Shown one piece after another: positions 1-9,077 of a stretch of 64,000 nt of DNA. The position numbers and the translations under genes were made by a program. Source of the stretch: Limnohabitans sp. 103DPR2 (GTDB taxonomy: Bacteria > Pseudomonadota > Gammaproteobacteria > Burkholderiales > Burkholderiaceae_C); the NCBI RefSeq assembly GCF_001412575.1, contig NZ_CP011834.1, positions 2,666,001-2,730,000 of the forward strand, in the 5' to 3' direction. Position 1 is the first letter of the stretch. Every line of letters starts with the position of its first letter. Under the pieces are notes generated by a model. That model was given only the letters and a program-made list of their open reading frames with translations, searched no databases and had not been told where the DNA came from.

Positions 1-2
1 GT

Positions 3-908
3 TCTATCAGTGTTTGGCTCACCAATGGCTTGGCTTCTGTGATTCGCGGGTCTGGCAATATGCGCACCCCCTCCAAAGCTTTGCTCATCACATGCTTGGT
101 CCAGGTGGTCTTGAGCGCAGTTCTAGGTCTGGGCTTCGGGCCGGTGCCCAGCTTTGGCATGGTGGGTATTGCGACGGGTTTCTTGATTGCTTTTACGGGC
201 AGTGCACTTTACTTTCTTTGGTTTCTGCGCTCAGAAAACAGCACCCTTCGTTTGAACTTCCACAGTCCGCTGTCTAAAGAATTGTTTGTGGACATCCTCA
301 AAGTGGGCGGCATGTCCAGCATTTCCTCTGTGCTGACCGTGGCCACCATTTTGGTGGTGACGCGTTTGATTGCCAACTTTGGCCCTGAATCTTTGGCGGG
401 TTATGGTATCGGCACACGCCTGGAATTTTTGTTGGTACCCATCACCTTCTCCTTTGGCGTTGCATGCTTGCCCATGGTGGGCATGGCCTTGGGTGCCAAG
501 CTTGTGGCGCGCGCCAAAAAGGTGGCTTGGACTGGCGCCATGATGGCTGCTTCCTTGGTGGGTTGCATCGGTTTGGTCGTGATGCTGTGGCCGGGCTTGT
601 GGGCCAATTTGTTCAGCAGCAACCCCTTGGTCTTGGCCAGCGCAAGCCAATACTTTCTGACGGTGGGGCCTTGTTATGGTTTCTTCGCATTGGGCTTGTG
701 CCTGTACTTTGCATCACAAGGTGCTGGTAAGTTGTGGGGACCCATCATGGCGGGCACCTTCCGCTTGGTGACGGTTGCCGCAGGTGGCGTCTGGTTATCG
801 CAGAACAATGGCACGGCAGACCAGATGTTCGTGGTCATTGCAGCCGGCATGGTCAGCTATGGCGTGCTCACCGCTTTGACCGTTTGGAAAACCAACTGGG
901 CGCGATAA
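3..908 (+). CDS. MATE-family efflux transporter, C-terminal part (5' end outside window)
   Basis: The reading frame is open from the first bases of the window and has no start near it, so this is the C-terminal ~300 residues of a longer gene. The segment ALxNGLASVIRGSGNMR-like near the visible start and the following six or so hydrophobic helices fit the second half of a MATE (multidrug and toxin extrusion) exporter, an inner-membrane cation-coupled drug/proton or sodium antiporter. MATE proteins are usually ~450 residues. A TTG at 30 could be read as a start but would remove half the transporter. The gene is convergent with the asparaginase gene downstream. Confidence 0.85.
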   Translation, partial: SISVWLTNGLASVIRGSGNMRTPSKALLITCLVQVVLSAVLGLGFGPVPSFGMVGIATGFLIAFTGSALYFLWFLRSENSTLRLNFHSPLSKELFVDILKVGGMSSISSVLTVATILVVTRLIANFGPESLAGYGIGTRLEFLLVPITFSFGVACLPMVGMALGAKLVARAKKVAWTGAMMAASLVGCIGLVVMLWPGLWANLFSSNPLVLASASQYFLTVGPCYGFFALGLCLYFASQGAGKLWGPIMAGTFRLVTVAAGGVWLSQNNGTADQMFVVIAAGMVSYGVLTALTVWKTNWAR

Positions 909-910
909 AA

Positions 911-935
911 AGCAAAAGCCACCTCGGTGGTGGCT
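911..935 (-). terminator. Rho-independent terminator of the asparaginase gene
   Basis: A 7-bp stem (AGCCACC/GGTGGCT, 917-935) is followed, read on the minus strand, by TTTGCTTTTT. It lies just downstream of the minus-strand asparaginase stop, between two convergent genes. On the plus strand there is no T run, so it should mainly stop minus-strand transcription. Confidence 0.6.
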
Positions 936-966
936 CTCAAGCTTTCAAGCTTTCAGGCCTTGTCAT

Positions 967-1974
967 TCAAGCCGTTTGAATTTTGAAGATGGGGCGACGC
1001 TCGCCCACATTCAAACCTTTGATGTTCTTCAAGGCATGCGCGCGCCAAGGCAAGAGTTCTTCACGCTGCTTGGCATCCAACCATCCCAATTGGTCCAAGG
1101 CCTCAATGGTGGCCGCAAACAAAGCGGGCTTGTTGCCATCGGCAATTTTCAGTGCCAAGGCTTGCCCACGTGAACGGCTGCCGATCACTTGAACGCCATC
1201 AGCGCCCACCTTGCTCACCCAGTCGCCGCGGCCAACACGCATCAAATCAGCATCGCTGCGGCCCGTACCTGACACCAACTCAGGATGCGCCGTCATGGCT
1301 TCGCCCAACAACTTCAAACTTGCACCATAGACATCGTCTGCTTCGGGCTTGGCCAGACGCGCATAGCTGCGCGCCAAATTGGACAAAGGCACCGCAAAGT
1401 TGGGTGCCGAGCAACCATCGATGCCCCATCCCATGTCTTCGGATGCAACACCAGTGACATCGGCCACGGCTTTGCGAACTTGTTGCTGCAAAGGATGTTC
1501 AAGTTCGGTATAGCTTTCTTTGGCCACGCCATGCAATGAACAGTAAGCCAAAAATCCACTGTGCTTGCCGCTGCAGTTGTGGTGACGTTCGTCCACCACA
1601 AAGCCCTCAGGCAGGGGTTGATCGTTGAAACTGAAACGGTAGGGCACGTGACAGCCGCAACGCAACTGTTGGTAAGTGTTGCCACTCTTTTGCAGGATCG
1701 ATGAAACTTGCTCTACGTGCATGTCTTCACCGTTGTGACTGGCGCACATCACCGCCAACTCTTTGGATGTCAAGGCCAGTTGTTGTGCGCCACCACTTTG
1801 AATCAAGGGCAAGGCTTGAAGCGCTTTCAAAGTAGAGCGTGTGAAGCACAGCCAATGGGGATTGCCCACATGCGCCACGACGCGGCCCTGAGTGTCGGTC
1901 ACCGCCAAAGCCCCCAAGTGCAAGCATTCCGAAATGCCGTTGCGGGTCAGTTCAATCATGGGGGAGAAATTCAT
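967..1974 (-). CDS. L-asparaginase II family protein
   Basis: A 335-residue protein of the Asparaginase_II family (the thermolabile Rhizobium AnsA-like type, distinct from E. coli AnsA/AnsB), which hydrolyses asparagine to aspartate and ammonia. Visible family features are the N-terminal VELTRNG-like stretch (IELTRNG), the CASHNGED motif near residue 85, the HHNCSGKHSGF block near residue 130 and a GxGWGIDGCSAPNFAVPL block near residue 185. The length is typical. There is no signal peptide, so it should be cytoplasmic. The ATG at 1974 has GAGG six bases upstream. Confidence 0.88.
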   Translation of the reverse strand: MNFSPMIELTRNGISECLHLGALAVTDTQGRVVAHVGNPHWLCFTRSTLKALQALPLIQSGGAQQLALTSKELAVMCASHNGEDMHVEQVSSILQKSGNTYQQLRCGCHVPYRFSFNDQPLPEGFVVDERHHNCSGKHSGFLAYCSLHGVAKESYTELEHPLQQQVRKAVADVTGVASEDMGWGIDGCSAPNFAVPLSNLARSYARLAKPEADDVYGASLKLLGEAMTAHPELVSGTGRSDADLMRVGRGDWVSKVGADGVQVIGSRSRGQALALKIADGNKPALFAATIEALDQLGWLDAKQREELLPWRAHALKNIKGLNVGERRPIFKIQTA

Positions 1975-1985
1975 AGAACCTCAAT

Positions 1986-2753
1986 TCAGTTGTCTTGTAC
2001 ACATCGGAATCCAATGTAACCCACCCGTGTGTCTTTGGGTTTGGTGGCCACATCCGATTCTATTTGGCGATCGGCGTCATACCACCATGAGCCCCCGCGC
2101 GTGATTTTTTCTGAGCCTTGACCGGTGTCAACCCACTCCCAGACATTGCCGCCCATGTCAAACAAACCATTGACACCTGGCGATGTGGTCATCACTGGCA
2201 CATGGCCTACCCCGCGCCAAAGGGCACCTTGTGGCGCAGTGCCTTGATAGTTTCCACAGCCATTTAAACAGTGGCTTTTATGTGCACTTTGACCGTTTGG
2301 ATAGGTATAACGCTGCCCTTTTTGAAAGCCCGTTGGCGGCTGATCGCGCTGCTCCAAATACGCGGCCTTCACCCACTCATGGTCTTTGGGTAAACGTTTG
2401 CCCTGAAATCGACACATTTGCTGCGCTTCTTCAAACGTGAGGTGCACAGCAGGTTCGTTGTCTTGCGCCAATTTGCCAAAAGGGGCTCGCCAAGTCCAAC
2501 CCGCTTTTTGAGTCCACCCAGCTTCATAAATGAAGCCACCCCGCTCCTTTTCAGCTTGACTGACAAATCCTGTTTGATGGGCATATTGCTTAACCTGCCC
2601 AACACTCACTTCGTGCACATCCCAAATCAGGCCATGAACACGCACTTGGGGTGCCCAATCCTTTGCCAAAGCTTGAGCGGTCACAAAACCGGCATGTCCA
2701 GCAGACAGCAAGATCAAGGAGATTTTGAGCAAAGTGCCAATGAAAGAAGTCAT
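1986..2753 (-). CDS. Exported SUMF1/formylglycine-generating-enzyme-domain protein
   Basis: About 255 residues from the ATG at 2753. A clear signal peptide (about 26 residues, ending VTAQA) precedes a SUMF1-type (FGE-sulfatase) fold with DMxGNVWEWV, a GGSW block and the C-terminal RVGYIGFRC stretch. Formylglycine-generating enzymes oxidise a cysteine in sulfatases, but most bacterial members of this fold are other C-type-lectin-like proteins. No sulfatase gene is nearby, so a structural or binding role is equally possible. It follows a small lipoprotein gene by 38 bases. No strong ribosome site is seen before this ATG, but the signal peptide supports it over the upstream TTG. Confidence 0.75.
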   Translation of the reverse strand: MTSFIGTLLKISLILLSAGHAGFVTAQALAKDWAPQVRVHGLIWDVHEVSVGQVKQYAHQTGFVSQAEKERGGFIYEAGWTQKAGWTWRAPFGKLAQDNEPAVHLTFEEAQQMCRFQGKRLPKDHEWVKAAYLEQRDQPPTGFQKGQRYTYPNGQSAHKSHCLNGCGNYQGTAPQGALWRGVGHVPVMTTSPGVNGLFDMGGNVWEWVDTGQGSEKITRGGSWWYDADRQIESDVATKPKDTRVGYIGFRCVQDN

Positions 2754-2790
2754 GTCAAAAATGTCGTTAACAACATGCGTTGAATGCAAA

Positions 2791-2976
2791 TTATTTTTTC
2801 AAAACTTCACGCTCTTTTTCATATCGGTCGTAATTGGGCAACGCAGCAGGTGTTTGGGTGGTGCCCGTGGTCTTGGTTTTCTCAGCACCTCGAATGCCTT
2901 CGTAGACAGACTGGCTCGACACAAAAGCACAGGCTTGTAAACCTGCAACGGCCAAAGCAAGCGCAATCAGTCGCAT
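2791..2976 (-). CDS. Small predicted lipoprotein
   Basis: A 61-residue protein with a short hydrophobic leader ending in the lipobox LQAC, so lipid attachment at the cysteine near residue 16 is predicted. The mature part is only ~45 residues, polar, with a TKTTGTTQT stretch and a charged C-terminus (YEKEREVLKK). No family is recognised. I chose the ATG at 2976 because it places the lipobox at the normal distance; the upstream in-frame starts add a polar N-terminus. It lies just upstream of the SUMF1-domain gene and is probably co-transcribed with it. Confidence 0.6.
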   Translation of the reverse strand: MRLIALALAVAGLQACAFVSSQSVYEGIRGAEKTKTTGTTQTPAALPNYDRYEKEREVLKK

Positions 2977-3115
2977 TTGGAAGTTTGTATTGAAATGGGA
3001 CATGACAAAAAACACCAGAAAAAAGGCTTATTTAAACGATGTGTAAAGTTTGACCGAATTTAACCTAAGTGACTAGAATGAGCTGAGCCATCACTCAATT
3101 GGAAAAGGTCATACG

Positions 3116-3628
3116 TTGGCACGCAAACCTTTGGTTACGGCACAAGAACTCGAAGCACTGCTTTCAAAACCAGTGGCTGATACGCGCACGGTTGACCCCT
3201 ATTTCCCCCTTCGGTTGGCCATCCTCACCTTTTTCTCTGCCCTTTGGTTTTTGCGCCTCACGCTCTATACCAATGAAGTCGCCAACGACCTCTTCTCCAA
3301 TCCAGATGTGCGCGATTACATGATGCCTGCCCTTTATTTCAGGGCTTGGATTCTTTTTGTGTTCATGTCGGTGGGCGTGTGGTCCTACAAAAACGGCAAA
3401 TACCCCGCCATTCTGTTTGGTCTGCTCTTTGTGGCCAGCCTGTTCAATTTGATGTTCGATGTCACCGTCTTTTATGCTGAAAAGCTAGAGCAGCGTGATG
3501 TTCGCATTACCTTTGTCATCATTGGACGGCTTGTGATCTCGTACATCTTGTATATTTCCATGCGCCGAGCCCACCGCATTCCTTCAGGGCGCGACAAATG
3601 GAATGTATTTTTACCCTTTAAAAAGTAA
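3116..3628 (+). CDS. Hypothetical four-helix inner-membrane protein
   Basis: A 170-residue protein not recognised as a named family. Four hydrophobic segments are visible (about residues 33-50, 75-92, 97-115 and 130-147), with a cytoplasmic-looking polar N-terminus and a basic C-terminus. The start codon is TTG at 3116, preceded at a suitable distance by GGAAAAGG. It stands alone between a minus-strand pair and the next plus-strand gene, and its job cannot be inferred from context. Confidence 0.65.
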   Translation: MARKPLVTAQELEALLSKPVADTRTVDPYFPLRLAILTFFSALWFLRLTLYTNEVANDLFSNPDVRDYMMPALYFRAWILFVFMSVGVWSYKNGKYPAILFGLLFVASLFNLMFDVTVFYAEKLEQRDVRITFVIIGRLVISYILYISMRRAHRIPSGRDKWNVFLPFKK

Positions 3629-3688
3629 ACCATTGCGCCGGGTCAAACGTTAGAGACTTAGTTAGCGCCTGATCCACCGGAGACTGCC

Positions 3689-4027
3689 ATGAAAAAATTA
3701 ATTGCCCTTGCCCTCATCCTCATGACCTTGAGTGTTTCTGCCATGGCGCAACACGGCCATGCACATCGCCACGGTCATGGCCCATGGGTTCGGGGTTACG
3801 GCAGTGGTTGGGGCTGGGGTGTACCTGCGGTCATCGGTGGTTTGTTGGTCTACGAAGCCGTCAAACAGCCCACCTATGTTCAGCAACCGGTGTATGTGCA
3901 ACAACAGCCTGTCATTGTTCAGCAACAGCCAACTTACACCACATCCTCTAACCCCACCTGCACCCCTTGGACTGAAGTTCAATCGTCCGATGGCACCATC
4001 ACTCGTACGCGCACCTGCACGCAATAA
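3689..4027 (+). CDS. Small secreted protein with His-rich and Val/Gln-repeat segments
   Basis: A 112-residue protein with a signal peptide of ~20 residues (ending AMA), then a histidine-rich stretch (HGHAHRHGHG), a glycine/tryptophan segment, a short hydrophobic stretch, and a low-complexity run of YVQQP/VIVQQQP repeats. The C-terminal ~30 residues contain two cysteines. The ATG has GGAG seven bases upstream. Its composition resembles small exported proteins of unknown role found in Burkholderiales. Metal binding through the histidines is possible but unproven. Confidence 0.7.
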   Translation: MKKLIALALILMTLSVSAMAQHGHAHRHGHGPWVRGYGSGWGWGVPAVIGGLLVYEAVKQPTYVQQPVYVQQQPVIVQQQPTYTTSSNPTCTPWTEVQSSDGTITRTRTCTQ

Positions 4028-4091
4028 ATCCATCAGTGGCTTTAACTAAGCCCTTTTGAGGCTGCAGTGTTCACGACAGGTCATTGATAAC

Positions 4092-4862
4092 ATGGGCATG
4101 CTTTACAAAACACCAGCCTACAAGCTTCTGAGCACATTGCTTGTAGCATGCGTGATGAGCTCAGGCAGCCATGCAGCCGAGGTCTTGGTGGCCGTCGCTG
4201 CCAATTTTGCAGCGCCGATGCAAAAAATTGCGCCTCTGTTTGAAAAAGATACCGGACACAAGGTCATCCTTTCTTTCGGCGCAACAGGTAGCTTTTACGC
4301 GCAAATCAAAAACGGTGGCCCCTTTCAAATCCTGTTGTCTGCCGACGATGAAACGCCTCTGAAATTAGAAAAAGAAGGCCTAGGCATCGTTGGTTCTCGG
4401 TTTACCTACGCCACCGGCAAATTGGTACTTTGGAGCAAGCAATCTGGCAAGGTCGATGACGCAGGGCAAATTCTCAAAGCTGGGAGTTTTCAACGCTTGG
4501 CCATGGCCAATCCCAAACTGTCACCCTACGGTATGGCAGCGCATGAAACCTTGACGAAGTTGGACCTCTTGCAAACGGTGCAACCCAAAATTGTGCAAGG
4601 CGACAACATTGCGCAAACCTACCAATTTGTTTTCACCGAGAATGCCCAGCTTGGCTTTGTCGCGCTGTCACAGGTCTTTGCAGATGGCAAGATTGCACAA
4701 GGGTCTGCGTGGGTCGTGCCCTCGCATTTGCACAGCCCATTGCAACAAGACGCCCTGCTTCTCAACCCAGGCAAAAACAAGCCAGCCGCTGAAGCGCTGA
4801 TGAATTACCTCAAATCAGACAAAGCCAAAAACATCATTCGGGCGTTTGGCTACGAGATCTAA
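4092..4862 (+). CDS. modA: ModA-like molybdate/tungstate-type substrate-binding protein
   Basis: About 256 residues with a signal peptide ending near SHAAE, followed by the ModA-type start of the mature protein (VLVAVAANFAAPMQKI), the SFGATGSFYAQI motif and the LSADDETPLKLEKEG motif, all typical of periplasmic oxyanion-binding proteins that feed a ModBC ABC transporter. No modB or modC follows; the next gene encodes a TonB-dependent receptor. The ATG at 4092 is preferred over an upstream TTG because it gives a normal leader length. The exact anion is not readable, and distant ModA relatives may bind other ligands. Confidence 0.8.
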   Translation: MGMLYKTPAYKLLSTLLVACVMSSGSHAAEVLVAVAANFAAPMQKIAPLFEKDTGHKVILSFGATGSFYAQIKNGGPFQILLSADDETPLKLEKEGLGIVGSRFTYATGKLVLWSKQSGKVDDAGQILKAGSFQRLAMANPKLSPYGMAAHETLTKLDLLQTVQPKIVQGDNIAQTYQFVFTENAQLGFVALSQVFADGKIAQGSAWVVPSHLHSPLQQDALLLNPGKNKPAAEALMNYLKSDKAKNIIRAFGYEI

Positions 4863-4955
4863 ACACCCATTGAATTGAGCCACCTTCCAGTGTGAAATTT
4901 TCTCCTTCACCTGCCGTTATGATCTTTTTTAAATTCTTCACACTGAGATGGGCCC

Positions 4956-7037
4956 ATGAAATTCAAGCAGCCATGGCTTTACGCGCTGACCACATTACTC
5001 TCACTCAGCGCTCAAGCGCAATCTGATGAGCGCAGCGGCACGGTTGAAATTCGCGCAAAAGCAGAAAACCTGATGGGCACTGCCAGTGCAAGCAGTGAGG
5101 GACTTGTTTCTGCAGGACGCATTGCTGCCTTGCCCATCTTGCGGCCAGGCGAAGTCTTAGAGATGGTGCCCGGTCTGATCGTGACGCAGCATGCCGGGGA
5201 TGGCAAAGCCAATCAGTATTTTTTGCGCGGCTTCAACTTAGACCACGGCACTGACTTTGCAACCACGGTCAATGGCGTGCCAGTCAACATGCCGACCCAT
5301 GCCCATGGTCAGGGCTACACCGATTTGAACTTTCTCATCCCCGAATTGGTCGAGCAGATCGCCTACAAAAAAGGACCTTATTCAGCCTCTGAGGGAGATT
5401 TTTCTGCAGCAGGCGCTGCCCGCATTGACTACCTTCAAAGAATGCAGGGGCACTTGGCCGACATCACAGGTGGGGCTCATGGTTACCGACGCATCTTGTT
5501 GGCAGGATCACCGCAAAGCCTCAACGGCCAAGTCCTCTACGGCCTGGAAATTTTCAGAAACGATGGACCTTGGGTGGTGCCAGAGAACTATCAAAAATAC
5601 AACGGCGTCTTAAGTTACAGCGATGGCACTCGCACCAACGGCTTCAACATCACCGGCATGGTCTACAAGAGCCGATGGACCTCAACCGATCAAATTCCGC
5701 TTAGAGCTGTCAATCAAGGATCTCTCGATCGGTTTGGCTCACTCGACCCCAGCACAGGCGGTGAAACCCACCGCTACAGCCTGTCGAGTCAATGGACTCA
5801 AACCACCCTAGACCGGCAAGCCAAGGCCAAGGTGTGGGCTTTGCAATCTGCACTCGATTTGTGGTCCAACTTTGAATACTGCATGAGCAGCATTCAAGCA
5901 ACTGGCAACTGTGCAGCCAGCGATCAATTCAAGCAAGCTGAACAACGAAAGGCCTTGGGTTTTGGTTTTTCTGAGGCACGTTACAACGCATTGAACTGGG
6001 GTCAGAATACCTATGACACAGCGATGACATGGGGCCTCGATGGTCGCACCGATCGCATCAGCCCCATTGGTTTGTACAAAACCACGCAAAGAAAATTAAC
6101 CGACACCGTGCGCGAGGATCGTGTCATACAAAACAGCATCGCACTGTGGACACAACACGAAACTCGTTGGACCTCTCAATTTCGGAGCATTGTGGGCGCT
6201 AGAGCTGACTTTTACCAATTCGATGTTCAATCCAATATCGCAGTCAATTCAGGTCATGCAAAAGACCGGCAACTGTCGCCCAAACTGAACCTGATCTACA
6301 CACCCCAAAGCAACTTCGAGGTCTACGCCAATTACGGGACTGGCTTTCACTCGAATGATGCACGCGGCACCACCATCACGGTGGACCCCACCGACAAAAC
6401 AACAGCCGTCACCAAAGTCGACCCCTTGGTGAAAGCCATTGGCTCGGAGTTAGGATTTCGCACTGAACTGGTTCCAGGTTGGCATTCCAGTTTGGCGCTT
6501 TGGAAATTGAACATGGCCTCTGAACTTTTGTTCATCGGTGATGCTGGGACTACCGAGCCCAGTGCGCCCTCGAAGCGCTACGGTTTGGAATGGAACAATT
6601 TCTATGCGCTCTCCTCAACTTCCAGCTTGGATTTTGATGTGGCCTGGGCGCATGCAAGATTTGTCAATGCGCAAGGGCCCTCAAGTTACATCCCAGGCGC
6701 TGTCAGTGCTACGGCCAACATCGGACTGAGCGTCGACAACATGGGACCTTGGTTTGGTTCCATCCGCTTTCGATACTTTGGGCCGAGGCCGCTGACGGAG
6801 GATGGCGGCATCAAGTCCGGCGCCACTTCTTTAATGAACCTCAGAGCCGGTTACAAGCTAAGCCCTCAAAGCAAACTGAGCATCGATGTTTACAACCTGT
6901 TGAATCAAAAAGCCAATGACATTGAATATGCCTACGCATCACAATTGGCGCAAGAAGCCTCACCCGTGATGGACCGACACATTCATCCGATAGAACCCAG
7001 AATGTTGCGAGTCACCTTGACCCATCGGTTCCAATGA
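4956..7037 (+). CDS. TonB-dependent outer-membrane receptor
   Basis: A 693-residue protein with a signal peptide (ending AQAQ), an N-terminal plug domain (ILRPGEVLEMVPGLIV, then a FLRGFNLDHGTDF block near residue 90) and a long beta-barrel region ending in an aromatic C-terminal residue pattern (LTHRFQ). The plug contains PTHAHGQGY with two histidines, typical of a distinct subgroup of these receptors. There is no TonB box clear enough to name. It starts 93 bases after the ModA-like gene on the same strand, so the two may serve one ligand. The ligand is unknown. Confidence 0.87.
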   Translation: MKFKQPWLYALTTLLSLSAQAQSDERSGTVEIRAKAENLMGTASASSEGLVSAGRIAALPILRPGEVLEMVPGLIVTQHAGDGKANQYFLRGFNLDHGTDFATTVNGVPVNMPTHAHGQGYTDLNFLIPELVEQIAYKKGPYSASEGDFSAAGAARIDYLQRMQGHLADITGGAHGYRRILLAGSPQSLNGQVLYGLEIFRNDGPWVVPENYQKYNGVLSYSDGTRTNGFNITGMVYKSRWTSTDQIPLRAVNQGSLDRFGSLDPSTGGETHRYSLSSQWTQTTLDRQAKAKVWALQSALDLWSNFEYCMSSIQATGNCAASDQFKQAEQRKALGFGFSEARYNALNWGQNTYDTAMTWGLDGRTDRISPIGLYKTTQRKLTDTVREDRVIQNSIALWTQHETRWTSQFRSIVGARADFYQFDVQSNIAVNSGHAKDRQLSPKLNLIYTPQSNFEVYANYGTGFHSNDARGTTITVDPTDKTTAVTKVDPLVKAIGSELGFRTELVPGWHSSLALWKLNMASELLFIGDAGTTEPSAPSKRYGLEWNNFYALSSTSSLDFDVAWAHARFVNAQGPSSYIPGAVSATANIGLSVDNMGPWFGSIRFRYFGPRPLTEDGGIKSGATSLMNLRAGYKLSPQSKLSIDVYNLLNQKANDIEYAYASQLAQEASPVMDRHIHPIEPRMLRVTLTHRFQ

Positions 7038-7132
7038 ATGGCCACTCAAGCTCATAAGGTGCTCATCATTTATGATGGTGCACTCTCAATGGGTGACACC
7101 CTTCTAACCTAACTCAGCACAAGGCAAGCATC

Positions 7133-7678
7133 ATGCGCATCCCCGACTGGACCCCCGAACAACTGGCTCAACCCCAAGCTTTGGTCGATGCCATCTTGGC
7201 CCGCCGTGGCGGCGCACTGCTCAACCTCGACAAAGCACTGCTGTGGAGCGAGCCTGTGGCCTCGGGTTGGAATGTTTATTTGCGCAATGTACGGACTGGA
7301 CTGTCTGCATCACGCCAATTGTGTGAACTGGGCATTTGCACGGTGGCATTGCTCACGGGTGCGCATTACGAATACCACCATCATGCCCCCGATTTTCTGA
7401 AGGCGGGTGGTACGCAAGCTGAATTGGATGCGCTTAAGCGTGCCGTAGAAGCGCAGCCCGCCGATGGTGTAACCGATGCCGCTTTCGATGAAATGTCGCA
7501 ATGGGTGGTGCAATACGCCGCTCAAATGACACAGCGCGTCAAAGTGGATGACGCGCTGTTCAAGAAATTGCAATCTCGCTTAAGCACCACTGAGATTGTG
7601 GAGCTCACCACCGCTATAGCCACCTACAACATGGTGGCCCGGTTTTTAGTGGCGCTTCAAATTACGCCTGAAGAATAA
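7133..7678 (+). CDS. Carboxymuconolactone decarboxylase-family protein
   Basis: A 181-residue all-helical protein of the CMD/AhpD superfamily. The core helix pattern (RQLCELGICTVALLTGAHYEYHHH, near residue 60) matches the family motif LxxLxVAxLTxxxYEWxxH. The CxxC pair of peroxidase-type AhpD proteins is absent, so a peroxidase reductase role is unlikely. Such proteins are often isomerases/decarboxylases or of unknown function. AAGG lies upstream of the ATG. It is convergent with the Bug receptor gene. Confidence 0.8.
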   Translation: MRIPDWTPEQLAQPQALVDAILARRGGALLNLDKALLWSEPVASGWNVYLRNVRTGLSASRQLCELGICTVALLTGAHYEYHHHAPDFLKAGGTQAELDALKRAVEAQPADGVTDAAFDEMSQWVVQYAAQMTQRVKVDDALFKKLQSRLSTTEIVELTTAIATYNMVARFLVALQITPEE

Positions 7679-7683
7679 GCGCA

Positions 7684-8664
7684 TCAATCTGGCTTGATGC
7701 CGTTGTCTCGGACCACTTTGGCCCAGACATCAATTTGCTTGTCGATGAAAGTTTTGGCTTTATCGACACTGCCACCAGAAATATCAATGCCTTGCGCACT
7801 GAGTTTGTGAGCCACGTCGGGGTTGTGCAACACCTTGTTGAGCTCTTCGTTCATGCGCTTCACGATGTCGGGGGGTGTTTTGGCAGAAGCCAATACTGCC
7901 CACCAAGCTGGGGCCTCAAAACCTGGAAAGCCCGCTTCGGCAATGGTGGGTACATCGGGAAACTCTGCCACGCGTTTGGAAGAAGTGACCGCCAGGGGTC
8001 GGATGCGCTTGTTGTCGATGTGGGGCTTGCTTAAGAAAACAGTGCCCATGGCCAAGGGCACGTGGCCCGCAACAGCATCGGTCATGAGAGGGCCACCGCC
8101 TTTGTAGGGAATGTGGTTGAACTCCATGTTGCCATTCTTGCCCAGCAAAGCCATGGCCAAGTGACCTAAGCTGCCATTGCCAATGGTGCCAAATGACACA
8201 TTCTTTTTTGCTTTGGCTGCGGCCACCACATCGGCAAAGGTTTTGTACTCATTGCCCACGTTGGAAGTCAGCACCATGGCCGAGGTGCCCACCAACACCA
8301 AAGGCACGATGTCCTTTTTGCTGTCGTAGGGCATGTTGGGTATCAGGCTTTGGTTCACACCGTGCGTATCAAAGACCACGGCGAAGGTGTAGCCATCTGC
8401 AGGTGCCGACAACATGCTGGAAGTGCCAATGACGCCTGATGCACCGCCTTTGTTTTCCACAATGATGCTTTGACCCAACTGCTGGGACAACACGGGCGCA
8501 ATGATGCGCGCCACCTGATCCACAGAACCGCCAGGCGGAAACACCGCAACCAGTTTGATGGGTTGTTTGGTGGGCCAGGCTTGAGACATGGCCACAGCAG
8601 GCAAGAAAGCTGCTATCAGCAGCAGAGATTTGACAAAAGAGCGGGAGCTTTGTTGCGCATTCAT
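7684..8664 (-). CDS. Bug-family (tripartite tricarboxylate) periplasmic receptor
   Basis: A 326-residue protein with a signal peptide (ending AMSQA), then WPTKQPIKLVAVFPPGGSVDQVAR, the hallmark start of Bug receptors. VENKGGASGVIGT near residue 80, the NHIPYKGGGP ligand-loop block and PTIAEAGFPGFE also fit. Bug proteins bind carboxylates or aromatic acids for TctAB permeases, but no tctA/tctB is nearby; orphan Bug genes are very common in Burkholderiales. The ligand is unknown. GGA lies upstream of the ATG. Confidence 0.9.
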   Translation of the reverse strand: MNAQQSSRSFVKSLLLIAAFLPAVAMSQAWPTKQPIKLVAVFPPGGSVDQVARIIAPVLSQQLGQSIIVENKGGASGVIGTSSMLSAPADGYTFAVVFDTHGVNQSLIPNMPYDSKKDIVPLVLVGTSAMVLTSNVGNEYKTFADVVAAAKAKKNVSFGTIGNGSLGHLAMALLGKNGNMEFNHIPYKGGGPLMTDAVAGHVPLAMGTVFLSKPHIDNKRIRPLAVTSSKRVAEFPDVPTIAEAGFPGFEAPAWWAVLASAKTPPDIVKRMNEELNKVLHNPDVAHKLSAQGIDISGGSVDKAKTFIDKQIDVWAKVVRDNGIKPD

Positions 8665-8737
8665 GTTGAGAGATCCTTTCTCTCGATCCTAGTGTCTGCC
8701 ATCTTGCTGCAGACAGGTATTAACCCTAGTTTTACGC

Positions 8738-8884
8738 TTAACTGCCAGTCCACGGCACCGTGACAGGCGTCTCTGGTTTCTCATTGAGTTGTTTGTTGAA
8801 CCGGGGCAAGCTGAGAACTGAATCAAAGACCAACAGGTAGGTGGCAATGCACACCAAAATAAGCACGAAGTGATGCGGACGCAT
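8738..8884 (-). CDS. Small single-helix membrane protein (48 aa)
   Basis: A 48-residue frame (MRPHHFVLILVCIATYLLVF...) with one hydrophobic helix at residues 6-22 and a proline-rich polar tail. The ATG at 8884 is preceded by AAAGGA six bases away, a near-ideal ribosome site that supports a real gene. Longer in-frame starts lack such a site. No family is recognised. It lies upstream of, and on the same strand as, the Bug receptor gene, but 73 bases away. Confidence 0.5.
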   Translation of the reverse strand: MRPHHFVLILVCIATYLLVFDSVLSLPRFNKQLNEKPETPVTVPWTGS

Positions 8885-9077
8885 TGAAATTCCTTTGATA
8901 TGCATCCTATTTTTTGCCAGATGAAATTTCAATTCTACGAACGTCCTAGAACCTTATATGGGTTGTAAGCCCAGAACAATATATGCAGTACGCTAACTGC
9001 ATTGGTAAAAAGGCAATCTTTGACTGTTCATAATGCTTGCTGAAGAATTTTTTGTATGAACCCTAAGGGGAATGGAC

